Assembly (NCBI GenBank): GCA_902789835.1 | Contig: CADAPN010000038.1 | Coordinates: 1-21,906, forward strand | DNA: 21,906 nucleotides | From: Oscillospiraceae bacterium | Lineage (GTDB): Bacteria > Bacillota_A > Clostridia > Oscillospirales > Oscillospiraceae | Reading direction: 5' to 3' | In this document: positions 1 to 7,130 of the stretch, piece by piece | How the letters are laid out: each line of letters begins with the position of its first letter | Numbering within the stretch: the first letter of the stretch is position 1 | Notes under the pieces: generated by a model | The model's input: the letters and a program-made list of their open reading frames with translations, nothing else | Told to the model about the DNA's origin: nothing | The model's database searches: none | Made by a program: the position numbers and the translations under genes

Positions 1-94
1 TCGCAGCGGACACCCTTGGCTTTGGCTATGACCTTCCCACTGCCGGGCGGTCTCGGGACTTTCACCCTTTAGAACGTGCGCTCGCCGGGCGCAC
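1..94 (-). mobile_element. 5' end of a group IIC intron (partial, runs off the left edge)
   Basis: Read on the minus strand from position 94, the sequence begins GTGCGCCCGGC and continues with AGGGTGAAAGTCCCGA and, near the edge, AAGGGTGTCCG. From memory these match domain I of bacterial class C group II introns such as the Oceanobacillus iheyensis intron, which starts GUGUGCCCGGC and has the same AGGGUGAGAGUCCCGA and AAGGGUGUCCG blocks in the same order. The intron would extend leftwards out of the window, where its reverse transcriptase/maturase frame (or an ORF-less body) and domains V and VI should lie. The boundary sits 4 bases after a terminator-like hairpin (99-140), the usual insertion context for this class. 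Only the first tenth or less of the element is visible, so whether it is intact cannot be judged. Confidence 0.8.
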
Positions 95-140
95 TAAAAT
101 CGGCAGTTCCCCTTTGATCTTCAAACGGGGAACTGCCGAT
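95..140 (-). terminator. Terminator hairpin serving as 5' exon of the group IIC intron
   Basis: ATCGGCAGTTCCCC (99-112) pairs perfectly with GGGGAACTGCCGAT (127-140). The loop can pair further (TTTGA with TCAAA). On the minus strand the hairpin is followed by TTTTA and then by the intron start at 94, so the intron probably split the original T-tract. On the plus strand the hairpin is followed by CAGCTTTCC, a poorer terminator tail. No minus-strand gene ends just before it; the nearest minus-strand transcript would come from the GNAT gene, running antisense to the phosphoesterase. Confidence 0.65.
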
Positions 141-154
141 CAGCTTTCCGGCTC

Positions 155-183
155 TTGCCTCTGTCCGGTTCCTGTGATACACT
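155..183 (+). promoter_or_regulatory. Putative promoter of the metallophosphoesterase gene
   Basis: TTGCCT (155-160) and TACACT (178-183) are separated by 17 bases, and TG one base before the -10 gives an extended -10 element. It lies 30 bases before the start codon at 213. The match is moderate and is judged by eye. Confidence 0.45.
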
Positions 184-212
184 GTTGCCACCCTGTCGAA
201 AGGAGGCTCAGA

Positions 213-1013
213 ATGGTCGAGACAAGCTATCACGTTCCCGCCTGCCCGGTTACCGCGGCGCTGCTGGCAGACACCCACAATCAGGACATGGACACGGTCC
301 TGGAAAGCCTGCGCCGGCATCCACCGGAGCTGATTCTTCTGGCCGGGGATTTCCTGTATGCTGCGCCGCCCGCCGCTCCCGGGAGGCTGAAAATGCACGA
401 GAGCCGGAACGCGCTGGAGCTTCTCGGCGCCTGCGCGGCCCTTGCCCCCACCTTTGTCTCCCTCGGCAACCACGAGTGGATGCTGAACGAGCAGGATCTG
501 GCGCTGCTTGCCGATACCGGCGCCGTCGTCCTCGACAACCGCTTTGTTTCTCTCTCCATAGGCGGCGCCGCGCTCTGCGTCGGGGGCCTGACCTCCGCGC
601 GTCTCACCGCCTATCAGACCTGGCGGGACAAACAGCCCCTCGCCTTTCTGTACCCGGAACCGGACCGAAGCGTCTGGGCCGGAAAGCCCGAGCCGAATCT
701 CGACTGGCTGAGGAACTTTGAGCGGCAGGAGGGGTATAAGATTCTTCTCTGCCATCATCCCGAATATGTGCCCCGCTATCTGAATGCCCGCAGCATCGAT
801 CTGATTCTCTCCGGCCATGCCCACGGAGGCCAGTGGCGATATTATTCTCCCCTGGACAAGTGTTTCCACGGTGTTTATGCTCCGGGACAGGGATTGTTTC
901 CGAAGCGCACCGAAGGTATGCTCGGAAATCAGATCATCAGCCGCGGCCTGAGCAACAATTCCGTCGTCCCCCGGCTGTGGAACCCGCCTGAGCTGATCTA
1001 TATCAATCCGTAA
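213..1013 (+). CDS. Metallophosphoesterase (calcineurin-like, YkuE/YaeI-type)
   Basis: Predicted dinuclear metal-dependent phosphoesterase of 266 residues. The metal-binding signature of the calcineurin-like superfamily is complete and in order: DTH (20-22), GD (45-46), GNHE (85-88), a CHH block (180-182) and GHAH (201-204). The later GHAHGGQW stretch is typical of the YkuE/YaeI-like group, whose members are often linked to UDP-sugar or lipid phosphoester hydrolysis, but the substrate here cannot be read from sequence. The frame is open further upstream, but the start at 213 is preferred because AAAGGAGG lies 6 bases before it and the family signature begins soon after. No clear N-terminal membrane segment is present, unlike YkuE, so it is probably cytoplasmic. 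Its 3' end overlaps the convergent GNAT gene by 11 bases. Confidence 0.88.
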   Translation: MVETSYHVPACPVTAALLADTHNQDMDTVLESLRRHPPELILLAGDFLYAAPPAAPGRLKMHESRNALELLGACAALAPTFVSLGNHEWMLNEQDLALLADTGAVVLDNRFVSLSIGGAALCVGGLTSARLTAYQTWRDKQPLAFLYPEPDRSVWAGKPEPNLDWLRNFERQEGYKILLCHHPEYVPRYLNARSIDLILSGHAHGGQWRYYSPLDKCFHGVYAPGQGLFPKRTEGMLGNQIISRGLSNNSVVPRLWNPPELIYINP

Positions 1014-1440
1014 GCAGCATTTTCACGTGCGGAATGCCGTCCAGCAGGAATTCTTCCGAGATCTGCCGGAACCCTTGTTTTTCGTAAAGACTTTTCACAT
1101 AGCTCTGGGCTTCCAGATAGATCTGCTGTGCGCCAAACCGCTCTCGTGCCACCCGGATTCCGGCCATCAGGACTTTGGTCCCGAGTCCGGCCCCGCGTTC
1201 CGTCGCCAGAACCCGTCCGATGGATACGAATTCGCTCTCCGCCCCTCTGTCCAGCACACGGAGATAGGCTTTGATCTCCCCGGCTTCCTCCAGCCACACA
1301 TGAACGGCATTCTGATCCAGGTCATCCAGTTCCATGTAGGGGCAGTTCTGTTCCACCACAAACACAGCGACCCGAAGCTTCAGAATGCGGTAAAGCTCCT
1401 TGATACTCAGCTCGGAAAAAGATCTGACGATTGTTTTCAT
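1003..1440 (-). CDS. GNAT family N-acetyltransferase, ElaA-like
   Basis: Predicted acetyl-CoA-dependent N-acyltransferase of 145 residues, about the usual length of ElaA-like proteins. The N-terminal block VFVVEQNCPYMELDD (26-40) is the ElaA signature. The acetyl-CoA pyrophosphate-binding motif A is IGRVLATERGAGLG (74-87), and the C-terminal strand contains the YEKQGF motif common in GNATs. The substrate is unknown. The frame extends 8 codons upstream, but the ATG at 1440 is chosen because GGAGG lies 7 bases before it. A promoter (1472-1499) is predicted just upstream. The stop lies inside the 3' end of the convergent phosphoesterase gene and no hairpin separates the two. Confidence 0.87.
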   Translation of the reverse strand: MKTIVRSFSELSIKELYRILKLRVAVFVVEQNCPYMELDDLDQNAVHVWLEEAGEIKAYLRVLDRGAESEFVSIGRVLATERGAGLGTKVLMAGIRVARERFGAQQIYLEAQSYVKSLYEKQGFRQISEEFLLDGIPHVKMLLTD

Positions 1441-1471
1441 GTCCGGTCCTCCTCTCGGAAACAACAGAGGC

Positions 1472-1499
1472 AGTATAACAGAAAACTCCCTCTTTGCAA
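1472..1499 (-). promoter_or_regulatory. Putative promoter of the GNAT gene
   Basis: On the minus strand TTGCAA (1499-1494) is followed after 16 bases by TATACT (1477-1472), about 30 bases before the start codon at 1440. Both hexamers are close to the sigma-A consensus. Judged by eye. Confidence 0.45.
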
Positions 1500-1625
1500 A
1501 GCGGGCCTGTCCCCGGTCCCGTTTTCCGAGCCGTGACGGGCGCTGAGATCGGCACGGTACGGTCCTTTGTGAATTCTGTCAAAAGCGTTCCTTATTCAAT
1601 GTTCATAAACCCTGACAAGCACAAG

Positions 1626-1660
1626 GACCCCGGGCCCAGGCCCGGGGTCTTCTCTTTCAG
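1626..1660 (+). terminator. Strong GC hairpin with pyrimidine tail
   Basis: GACCCCGGGCC (1626-1636) is followed after two bases by its exact complement GGCCCGGGGTC (1639-1649). The plus-strand tail is TTCTCTTTC, whereas the minus-strand tail is not T-rich, so it most likely stops plus-strand transcription. The only plus-strand gene upstream is the metallophosphoesterase, 600 bases away, beyond the antisense GNAT gene. Apart from this hairpin, the GNAT promoter and the next terminator, nothing else was seen in the gap 1441-1762. Confidence 0.6.
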
Positions 1661-1684
1661 GATGGACGCTCCTCATCCGTCGAC

Positions 1685-1730
1685 AAAAAGGACAGCGCTG
1701 TTTCATGAACTGTGCAGCGCTGTCCTTTTT
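1685..1730. terminator. Bidirectional intrinsic terminator
   Basis: AAAAAGGACAGCGCTG (1685-1700) and CAGCGCTGTCCTTTTT (1715-1730) are perfect complements, giving a 16-base stem with a 14-base loop and a T-run on either strand. It lies 32 bases beyond the stop of the aminotransferase operon (minus strand), which it presumably terminates. Confidence 0.9.
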
Positions 1731-1762
1731 CTATACGATAAATCTTCTTTTCTGTCTCGGCT

Positions 1763-2944
1763 TCATCCGTTCAGCAGTGCGGCCATCTTTTCCAAACGGC
1801 GGAAGACCTCGTCGAGGGTCTCCTGCGCCCTGGCAAAGTGCAGGCGGATCAGGTTGTTCACCGGCTCCCGGAAGAAGCTGGAACCCGGCACCGCGGCGAC
1901 TCCGATCTCCCGGATCATCCACTCGCAGAACTCCAGATCCGTCCAGCCCTGAAACTGCGGCAGCTTGAGGAAGTCCGTGATCTCCATCATCACGAAATAG
2001 GTCCCCTGGGGGACATTGTGCTTCAGGCCCAGGCGATCCAGGCCTGCCAGGAAATAGTCCCGCTTTTTCCGGTACAGGGCGTTGAGCTCCCGGTAGTAGT
2101 CTTCTCCGAAGCCCAGCCCCGTGACGGCGGCCTCCTGCAGCGGCGAGGGTGCGCCGACCGTGAGAAAGTCGTGTACCTTCCGCGCGGCTTCCACCACCTC
2201 TTCCGGTCCGATCAGATAGCCGAGCCGCCAGCCGGTGATGGAGAAGGTCTTGGAGAGGCTGTTGCAGGTGATGGTCCGCTCGGCCATTCCCGGCAGACCC
2301 GCCATCGCCGTATGCACCGCCGGCGCATAGACCATATGTTCATAGACCTCGTCCGTCACCACATAGGCGTCGTAGCGTTTCGCCAGCTCCCCGATCAGCA
2401 GCAGCTCTTCCCGCGTAAACACCTTGCCGCAGGGGTTGGAGGGGTTGCAGATAACGATCGCTTTGGCTCCTGCCCGAAATCCCTCTTCGATGAGCGACGG
2501 GTCAAAGCGGTAATCCGGCGGCACCAGCGGAATGTAGATCGGTTCGGCCCCGGAGAGAATGGCATCCGCTCCGTAGTTTTCGTAGAACGGAGAGAACACC
2601 AGCACCTTGTCCCCCGGATCGCAGAGCGCCATCATGGCGCTCATCATCGCCTCGGTGCCGCCGCAGGTGACCAGCACCTGGGTCTCCGGATCCGCTTCCA
2701 CACCCGTGGTTCGGCGGTATTTTTCCGCCAGAGCCGCCCGGAGATTGGGCGCTCCGTAGGTGACGGAATACTGGTGCGGCCCTTCATAGGCCACTTTTGC
2801 CAGCGCGTCCATCAGCTCCTTCGGCGGATCGAAGTCCGGAAAGCCCTGGGAGAGATTGATGGCGTCGTATTCGTCGCTGATCCGCGTCATCCGGCGGATC
2901 ACGGAATCGGTAAACAGGCCGACACGTCCGGACAGCGGTTTCAT
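1763..2944 (-). CDS. PLP-dependent aminotransferase, class I/II
   Basis: Fold-type I aminotransferase of 393 residues, the normal full length. Visible landmarks: NLSQGFPDFDPP (30-41), the substrate-side motif typical of kynurenine/glutamine transaminase-like and broad aromatic or aspartate aminotransferases; NPSNPCG (167-173); TDEVYEH (197-203), where the Asp contacts the pyridine nitrogen; and SLSKTFSITGWRLGY (229-243) with the PLP-binding lysine at 232. A conserved Arg for the substrate carboxylate is probably in the NNLIRLHF stretch near the C-terminus. It would transfer an amino group between an amino acid and 2-oxoglutarate or pyruvate in the cytoplasm; amino-donor specificity cannot be assigned. 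Its ATG overlaps the stop of the upstream aminotransferase (ATGA at 2941-2944) with GGGAGG inside that gene, so the two are translationally coupled. Confidence 0.9.
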   Translation of the reverse strand: MKPLSGRVGLFTDSVIRRMTRISDEYDAINLSQGFPDFDPPKELMDALAKVAYEGPHQYSVTYGAPNLRAALAEKYRRTTGVEADPETQVLVTCGGTEAMMSAMMALCDPGDKVLVFSPFYENYGADAILSGAEPIYIPLVPPDYRFDPSLIEEGFRAGAKAIVICNPSNPCGKVFTREELLLIGELAKRYDAYVVTDEVYEHMVYAPAVHTAMAGLPGMAERTITCNSLSKTFSITGWRLGYLIGPEEVVEAARKVHDFLTVGAPSPLQEAAVTGLGFGEDYYRELNALYRKKRDYFLAGLDRLGLKHNVPQGTYFVMMEITDFLKLPQFQGWTDLEFCEWMIREIGVAAVPGSSFFREPVNNLIRLHFARAQETLDEVFRRLEKMAALLNG

Positions 2945-4080
2945 GCCTGTTCCTCCCGTTCCAGAATCCGCAGGAAGGCGCTGATCGCCGCGAGCCCCTC
3001 CTTCAGGGTCTGCGCATCGCTGGCATAGCCGATGCGCATGCTCTTGGGCTGCTCAAAGCAGTCGCCCGGCGTTACAAAGGCTCCCGTCTCATGATACATC
3101 CGGGTGCAGAAGGCATAGGAATCCGGCGCATAGTCGTAATAGACCAGCGCGGTCGTCCCCGCCCGGGGCTTCTGATAGTGAATTCTCGGCTCGCTCTGTA
3201 CCCAGGCGTCCAGAACGGCGAGGTTTTCCCGGACGATTCCGCGGTTTCGCTCCAGAATGATGTCGCTGTGCTGAAGCGCCACCGCCGCCAGGGCCTCGTC
3301 GAACATGCCGCAGCTGATGTGGTTGTAGTCCCGGTGGGACAGAAGCACTTTGCGAAGCGCTTCGTCGTGGGTCGCGATCCAGCCGAGGCGCAGCCCTGCC
3401 AGAGAAAAGACCTTGGACATGCTGCTGACCGAGATTCCCTTTTCGTAGAGATCCACGATGGACTCGCACCAGACATCCTCTTGGGTCAGATGACGGTATA
3501 CCTCGTCGCAGAGCACATAGGCGTCCACGCTTCTCGCGATTTCCACGATCTCCCGCAGCAGCTCCGTCGACATCAGCGCGCCGGTGGGGTTGTTGGGATT
3601 GTTGACGCAGATCAGCTTCGTTCCCGGCACCGCCAGCTCCCGCAGCTGCTCCAGAGCCGGCAGGTAGCCGTTCTCCGGGGTGAGATCCAGGAGTTTGACC
3701 TCCGCACCGTAGCTTTCCGGAATGGAATAAAGCTGCTGATAGGTCGGCATGATGCTGATGACCCGGTCACCCGGCTCCACCAGAGAATAAAACACGTGAT
3801 GGTTTGCGCCCGCCGCGCCGTGGGTCGTGACCACTTCCTCCGGTTTCAGCGTCTTATAGAGCCTGCAGATGCCCTCCCGGAAGGCCGGTGCTCCCTCAAT
3901 GTCTCCGTAGGTGAGACGGCGGGCGGAAAACCGCTTCCAGAACGCGGCGCTGTCTTCTCCGCACAGGCGGAAGAGCTCATCGACCGAGATGGAATCCACA
4001 CAGGTCTCGGCAATGTTATAGCGCGCGCCGGTTTCATAGGCATTCATCCATTCTTCCACCGCAAAGGGTCTGATCTTCAT
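2941..4080 (-). CDS. PLP-dependent aminotransferase, class I/II (second type)
   Basis: Fold-type I aminotransferase of 379 residues, first gene of a two-gene operon. Landmarks: TYGDIEGAPAFREG (57-70), the small-domain motif; NNPNNPTG (160-167); CDEVYRH (191-197); and SSMSKVFSLAGLRLGW (219-234) with the PLP lysine at 223 and the phosphate-binding Arg at 231. It is only distantly similar to the downstream partner, so the pair is not a recent duplication. The N-terminal region (IRPFAVEEWMNAYE) resembles a subgroup that includes enzymes acting on unusual amino acids, but this resemblance is from memory and weak. AAGGAGG lies 9 bases before the start. A strong promoter and a structured leader of about 140 bases precede it, suggesting control at the RNA level. 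Confidence 0.89.
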   Translation of the reverse strand: MKIRPFAVEEWMNAYETGARYNIAETCVDSISVDELFRLCGEDSAAFWKRFSARRLTYGDIEGAPAFREGICRLYKTLKPEEVVTTHGAAGANHHVFYSLVEPGDRVISIMPTYQQLYSIPESYGAEVKLLDLTPENGYLPALEQLRELAVPGTKLICVNNPNNPTGALMSTELLREIVEIARSVDAYVLCDEVYRHLTQEDVWCESIVDLYEKGISVSSMSKVFSLAGLRLGWIATHDEALRKVLLSHRDYNHISCGMFDEALAAVALQHSDIILERNRGIVRENLAVLDAWVQSEPRIHYQKPRAGTTALVYYDYAPDSYAFCTRMYHETGAFVTPGDCFEQPKSMRIGYASDAQTLKEGLAAISAFLRILEREEQA

Positions 4081-4094
4081 TTTTGAATCCTCCT

Positions 4095-4219
4095 TTATTT
4101 TGAAAGGGCATCCAGAGCTCCGCCTTGTAACATACCTGCCGGTATGCCGTACCTACGGCCAAGCTCTGAATGCCCTTGAATCTCCCACCCGGTGGTGTGA
4201 GAGGGTCCTTATTCGAGAT
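4095..4219 (-). ncRNA. Structured 5' leader of the aminotransferase operon, unrecognised class
   Basis: Between the predicted promoter and the start codon the minus-strand RNA can fold into a long multibranched structure. The outer stem pairs AAGGGCAT and CAGAGCT on one side with AGCTCTG and ATGCCCTT on the other, interrupted by one mismatch. Inside it are two hairpins, GCCGT-AGGT-ACGGC and ATACC-GGCA-GGTAT. A separate 5' hairpin pairs TCTC and CCAC with GTGG and GAGA. The outer stem ends about 10 bases before the AAGGAGG of the first gene and has no T-run, so any regulation would be of translation rather than termination. It lacks the T-box TGGNACCGCG element and the core motifs known to me for SAM-I, TPP, lysine, FMN, ykkC, ZTP and glycine riboswitches. 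The fold was drawn by hand. Confidence 0.5.
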
Positions 4220-4225
4220 GCATGG

Positions 4226-4254
4226 ATATTAATACAAATTTGCCCTGTTGTCAA
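4226..4254 (-). promoter_or_regulatory. Promoter of the aminotransferase operon
   Basis: On the minus strand a consensus TTGACA (4254-4249) is followed after 17 bases by TATAAT-like TAATAT (4231-4226). Transcription would start near 4219, giving a leader of about 140 bases before the start at 4080. Confidence 0.75.
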
Positions 4255-4293
4255 CTGTTTTTCATGATTTCCGCCATGCTGCCGGCATATTGA

Positions 4294-4322
4294 TTGCATG
4301 ATTCCCATGTTCATGGTATAGT
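4294..4322 (+). promoter_or_regulatory. Putative promoter of ogt
   Basis: TTGCAT (4294-4299) and TATAGT (4317-4322) are separated by 17 bases, 45 bases before the ogt start. It is divergent from the aminotransferase promoter, the two -35 boxes being 40 bases apart. Confidence 0.55.
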
Positions 4323-4367
4323 GATGCACGGTGCAGAAAAACCGTCATCATAGAAAAGAGGTCTGCC

Positions 4368-4844
4368 ATGTATAACTATATTCGCTATTGCTCCCCTCTG
4401 GGGATGCTGACCGTCACCGCGGAAGGCGGCACGCTGACCGCCCTGGTGATCGACGAGCAGAAATATGCCGACCGCCACCTGGCCGGTGAGGGTAAGGAGC
4501 GCGAAACACCCGTGCTTCACGCTGCAAGGCTCTGGCTGGATGCCTATTTTGCCGGGGAAGCCCCGGAGGTCTCCGGTCTTCCCCTGTCTCCGAAAGGGAC
4601 GGCATTTCAGAAGAAGGTCTGGCAGGAACTGCTGAAGATCCCCTATGGAGCAACAGCTACCTACGGAGCCCTCGCCGGCCGGCTCGGCAGCTCGGCCCGG
4701 GCGGTGGGCAGCGCCGTTGGGCGCAATCCCATCTCGATCATCATTCCCTGTCACCGTGTTCTGGCCGCAGACGGCAGTCTGACCGGCTACGCCGGAGGCC
4801 TGGAGAACAAAGAAAAGCTTCTTCAGCTGGAAGGAATTGTATAG
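4368..4844 (+). CDS. ogt: Methylated-DNA--protein-cysteine S-methyltransferase
   Basis: Suicide DNA-repair protein that moves alkyl groups from O6-alkylguanine (and O4-alkylthymine) to its own cysteine. Its 158 residues match the single-domain Ogt type without an Ada regulatory domain. The C-terminal domain is complete: FQKKVWQELLKIPYG (80-94) starts the helix-turn-helix region, TYGALAGRLG (98-107) follows, RAVGSAVGRNP (111-121) contains the base-flipping arginine and the conserved Asn, and PCHRV (127-131) holds the acceptor Cys128. GYAGGLENKEKLLQLE (140-155) is the usual C-terminal end. The start at 4368 has AAAAGAGG 8 bases upstream. It has its own promoter and terminator and appears monocistronic. 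Confidence 0.95.
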   Translation: MYNYIRYCSPLGMLTVTAEGGTLTALVIDEQKYADRHLAGEGKERETPVLHAARLWLDAYFAGEAPEVSGLPLSPKGTAFQKKVWQELLKIPYGATATYGALAGRLGSSARAVGSAVGRNPISIIIPCHRVLAADGSLTGYAGGLENKEKLLQLEGIV

Positions 4845-4851
4845 ATACAAC

Positions 4852-4889
4852 AGCCTTGGGATTCTGCAAGCGAATCCCAAGGCTTTTTT
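4852..4889 (+). terminator. Intrinsic terminator of ogt
   Basis: AGCCTTGGGATTC (4852-4864) pairs perfectly with GAATCCCAAGGCT (4872-4884), with a 7-base loop and a run of six T, 8 bases after the ogt stop. Convergent cutC ends 42 bases further on and may share the hairpin, although its minus-strand tail is less T-rich. Confidence 0.92.
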
Positions 4890-4930
4890 CATCGCTGTTT
4901 ATCCGTTTATCGGCCGCAATCGCGGTTTTG

Positions 4931-5680
4931 TCAGCCGATCGTGTCCCGCATATGCTGGATTTCCGTCCCATCGATCAGATGATAGCGGTCCTCCGGCGGG
5001 TACAGACATCCGCCGTAGAAGATGGAACGGTTGTTCCGCGTCGACGTGTCCATGCAGCTGCGATGGACGGCAACGTGCAGCTGGCTTGCGCCGGTCTCTC
5101 TTGCCACCCGCTGAATATTCCGCATGGTGATTCCCGCGCCGGGAAGAATCTGGATTCTGTCTCCGGCATAGTCGATCATCTCGCGGATGGTGTCCGTCGC
5201 GTCACTGACATCTGGGGCCTGCCCGCTGGTCAGGATCCGCGTGATTCCAAGCTCCGCCAGCTGATCCACCGCTTCTTTCCAGTCCGGAACCACATCAATT
5301 GCCCGGTGAAAGACGGTCTCTTTCCCTGCGTTTTGGGCGAGTTCCGCCACCCGGCGTGTTCGCTCCAGGTCAATTCTCCCGTCTGCGGTCAGGAAACCGA
5401 AAACCAACCCGTCTGCTCCGTTCTTCAGCAGCACCTCCGCGTCCTCCAGACAGACCCGATACTCCGTTTCCGTGTAGCAGAAGCCGCCTTCCCGCGGGCG
5501 CACCATCGTCATGACCGGAAGCTTCGTTTCTCGCTTTGCCACCAGCAGAGAGCCCACCGTCGGCGTCAGGCCGCCGTGAAACAGATTGCTGTTCAGTTCG
5601 ATCCGGTCCGCCCCGGCCTTCCATGCCTCGATGACATCCTCTGCGCTTCCGCAGCAGACCTCCAGTAAGAGCTTGTTCAT
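4931..5680 (-). CDS. cutC: CutC family protein
   Basis: TIM-barrel protein of the CutC family, 249 residues, the usual length. Conserved blocks are present in order: LLEVCCGS near the N-terminus, AGADRIELN (22-30), RPREGGFCYT (61-70), FHRAID (124-129) and RILTSGQ (148-154). The family was named for copper homeostasis in E. coli, but that role has been questioned and the reaction is unknown; a copper function here would be annotation by name only. The start at 5680 follows GAAGGAGAAGG on the minus strand. It has its own promoter (5731-5759) and lies between the terminator of the TRAP operon and ogt. No copper-related gene is nearby. Confidence 0.92.
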   Translation of the reverse strand: MNKLLLEVCCGSAEDVIEAWKAGADRIELNSNLFHGGLTPTVGSLLVAKRETKLPVMTMVRPREGGFCYTETEYRVCLEDAEVLLKNGADGLVFGFLTADGRIDLERTRRVAELAQNAGKETVFHRAIDVVPDWKEAVDQLAELGITRILTSGQAPDVSDATDTIREMIDYAGDRIQILPGAGITMRNIQRVARETGASQLHVAVHRSCMDTSTRNNRSIFYGGCLYPPEDRYHLIDGTEIQHMRDTIG

Positions 5681-5730
5681 TCTTGCCCCTTCTCCTTCTT
5701 CGTTTCGATTCCCGTGTTTTTTCGACTAGC

Positions 5731-5759
5731 AGTATACCAGAAAGCTGCCGCTCCTTCAA
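5731..5759 (-). promoter_or_regulatory. Putative promoter of cutC
   Basis: On the minus strand TTGAAG (5759-5754) and TATACT (5736-5731) are spaced by 17 bases, 50 bases before the cutC start. It lies just after the terminator of the upstream TRAP operon. Confidence 0.55.
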
Positions 5760-5769
5760 GCGATGAAGC

Positions 5770-5810
5770 AAAACAGACCAGTTCCTCTGCGTCTTGCAGA
5801 GAGACTGGTC
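5770..5810 (-). terminator. Terminator of the transketolase-TRAP operon
   Basis: GACCAGT (5776-5782) pairs with ACTGGTC (5804-5810) and CTCTGC (5785-5790) pairs with GCAGAG (5796-5801), with a small internal loop. On the minus strand the hairpin is followed by TGTTTTGC. It lies 48 bases beyond the dctM stop. Confidence 0.75.
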
Positions 5811-5858
5811 CGTTTCAAATATGTATTGGGCTTTTCCGTGTTTTGGTCTCTGCTCCGA

Positions 5859-7130
5859 TCAACCAATGGGAATATTGAACACGATCGGAATATAGGTATA
5901 GAGCAGAAGAATACCGAATTCTAGCAGCAGATACGGGATTATCTTCTTCGACACCGCGCCGACGGTTGTCTTGCAGATGCCAGTGGCAACAAAGAGATTG
6001 ACCGCCATAGGCGGGGTGATCATGCCGATGGAGGTATTCACAATGATAATCAGACCGAGGGCCACCGGGCTGACACCAAGCGCAGTCGCCATGGGCAGCA
6101 GGATCGGGGTAACCAGCAGAATGATGGACTGTGTCTCCAGGAAGCAGCCCAGAAACAGGAGCAGCAGGTTCATCGCCAGCAGGATAACAAACTTGTTGTG
6201 GAAGGTGCTCATGACCGCGGTGGAGATCATCGTTGGAATGTTCTCACTGGTCATGAACCACGCAAACGGCGCGGACATGCCGACCACAAAGAGAACGACT
6301 GCGGAGCTGATGCAGCTGTCCTTGAAGATTTTGTAGAGCTGCTTGAGATTCAGTTCTCTGAAAACGAAGCAGGAGACGATCAGCGCGTAGATGCAGGCAA
6401 CCGCCGCCGATTCCGTCGGGGTGAAGATGCCGCCGTAAATGCCGCCCAGGATGATGACCGGCATTAGCAGCGCAAGAAAGGCATCCTTGAAGCGAATGAG
6501 ATAGGTCTTTGCCGGATACTTGGTGGTGTCCACCGAGTCATACTTTTTGCACATGATGGCGTTGGCGATGCAAAGGCCGACAATCAACATGATGCCCGGC
6601 ACCCAGCCTGCTTCAAACATGCTGATGATGGAGACGCTTGCCGTAACCGCATAAGTAACCATCGGGATTGACGGCGGGATAACTACGCCCAGGGTTCCCG
6701 AAGAGGCCGCAATGGCCGCCGCCTTCTCAGGGGGATAGCCTTTCTGAATCATGCGCGGCGCCGTAATGCCGCCGATGGCGGCGACGGTGGCGGGGTTGGA
6801 GCCGGAGATGGCGCCGAAGAAGCCCGAGGCTACGACCGAAATACAGGCCAGGCGGCCGGGGAGGCGCTTGAGCAGCAGCTCAAAGAAGCCGATCAGACGA
6901 TCCGAGATACCGCCCTCCGCCATGATATTACCGGCCAGAATAAAGAACGGAACTGCCATGAGGGTAGTGTTATCAAGCTGGGTGAACATGCGCGTCGGCA
7001 CAGCGGCCAGATATTGCATGTTGCCGGTGAGCGCCATGGTGAGCGCAGCGGCAATGCCCAGGCAGATGGCGATGGGCACACCGAGAAACAGGAGAATAAA
7101 AAGAATGCCAAACAGTACTCCTGCACCCAT
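5859..7130 (-). CDS. dctM: TRAP transporter large permease (DctM)
   Basis: Large membrane subunit of a tripartite ATP-independent periplasmic (TRAP) transporter, which imports carboxylates using a Na+ gradient. Its 423 residues match the DctM family (about 425) and consist of roughly a dozen hydrophobic segments from residue 3 to the C-terminus. Family features: the early PFFILAGNIMAEGG stretch, ASGFFGAISGSNPATVAAIGG in the first half, SSGTLGVVIPPSIPMVTYA, and the second-half repeat with TPTESAAVA and NTSIGMITPPMAVNLFV; the PPS and PPM loops are typical of the two elevator hairpins. The start codon follows directly on the dctQ stop (TAA then ATG), so translation is coupled. It is the last gene of the operon. 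Confidence 0.94.
   Translation of the reverse strand: MGAGVLFGILFILLFLGVPIAICLGIAAALTMALTGNMQYLAAVPTRMFTQLDNTTLMAVPFFILAGNIMAEGGISDRLIGFFELLLKRLPGRLACISVVASGFFGAISGSNPATVAAIGGITAPRMIQKGYPPEKAAAIAASSGTLGVVIPPSIPMVTYAVTASVSIISMFEAGWVPGIMLIVGLCIANAIMCKKYDSVDTTKYPAKTYLIRFKDAFLALLMPVIILGGIYGGIFTPTESAAVACIYALIVSCFVFRELNLKQLYKIFKDSCISSAVVLFVVGMSAPFAWFMTSENIPTMISTAVMSTFHNKFVILLAMNLLLLFLGCFLETQSIILLVTPILLPMATALGVSPVALGLIIIVNTSIGMITPPMAVNLFVATGICKTTVGAVSKKIIPYLLLEFGILLLYTYIPIVFNIPIG

Noticed and set aside
1763..4080. The two aminotransferases as a recent tandem duplication.
   Set aside because: Apart from the shared fold-type I motifs, their sequences and N-terminal regions differ strongly.
4175..4218. 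Plus-strand stretch GGTGGTGTGAGAGG followed by TTATTCGAG, reminiscent of the domain V-VI end of group II introns.
   Set aside because: No intact 34-base domain V hairpin precedes it, no splice boundary is visible, and the stretch is also explained by a hairpin in the aminotransferase leader. It may be a very degraded fragment, but I cannot support that.
4081..4219. T-box leader for the aminotransferase operon.
   Set aside because: The conserved TGGNACCGCG element, the specifier-loop architecture and a terminator with a T-run are all missing.
4311..4892. Minus-strand open frame covering ogt.
   Set aside because: It runs through the ogt promoter and terminator and has no recognisable domain, whereas ogt has the complete PCHRV active site.
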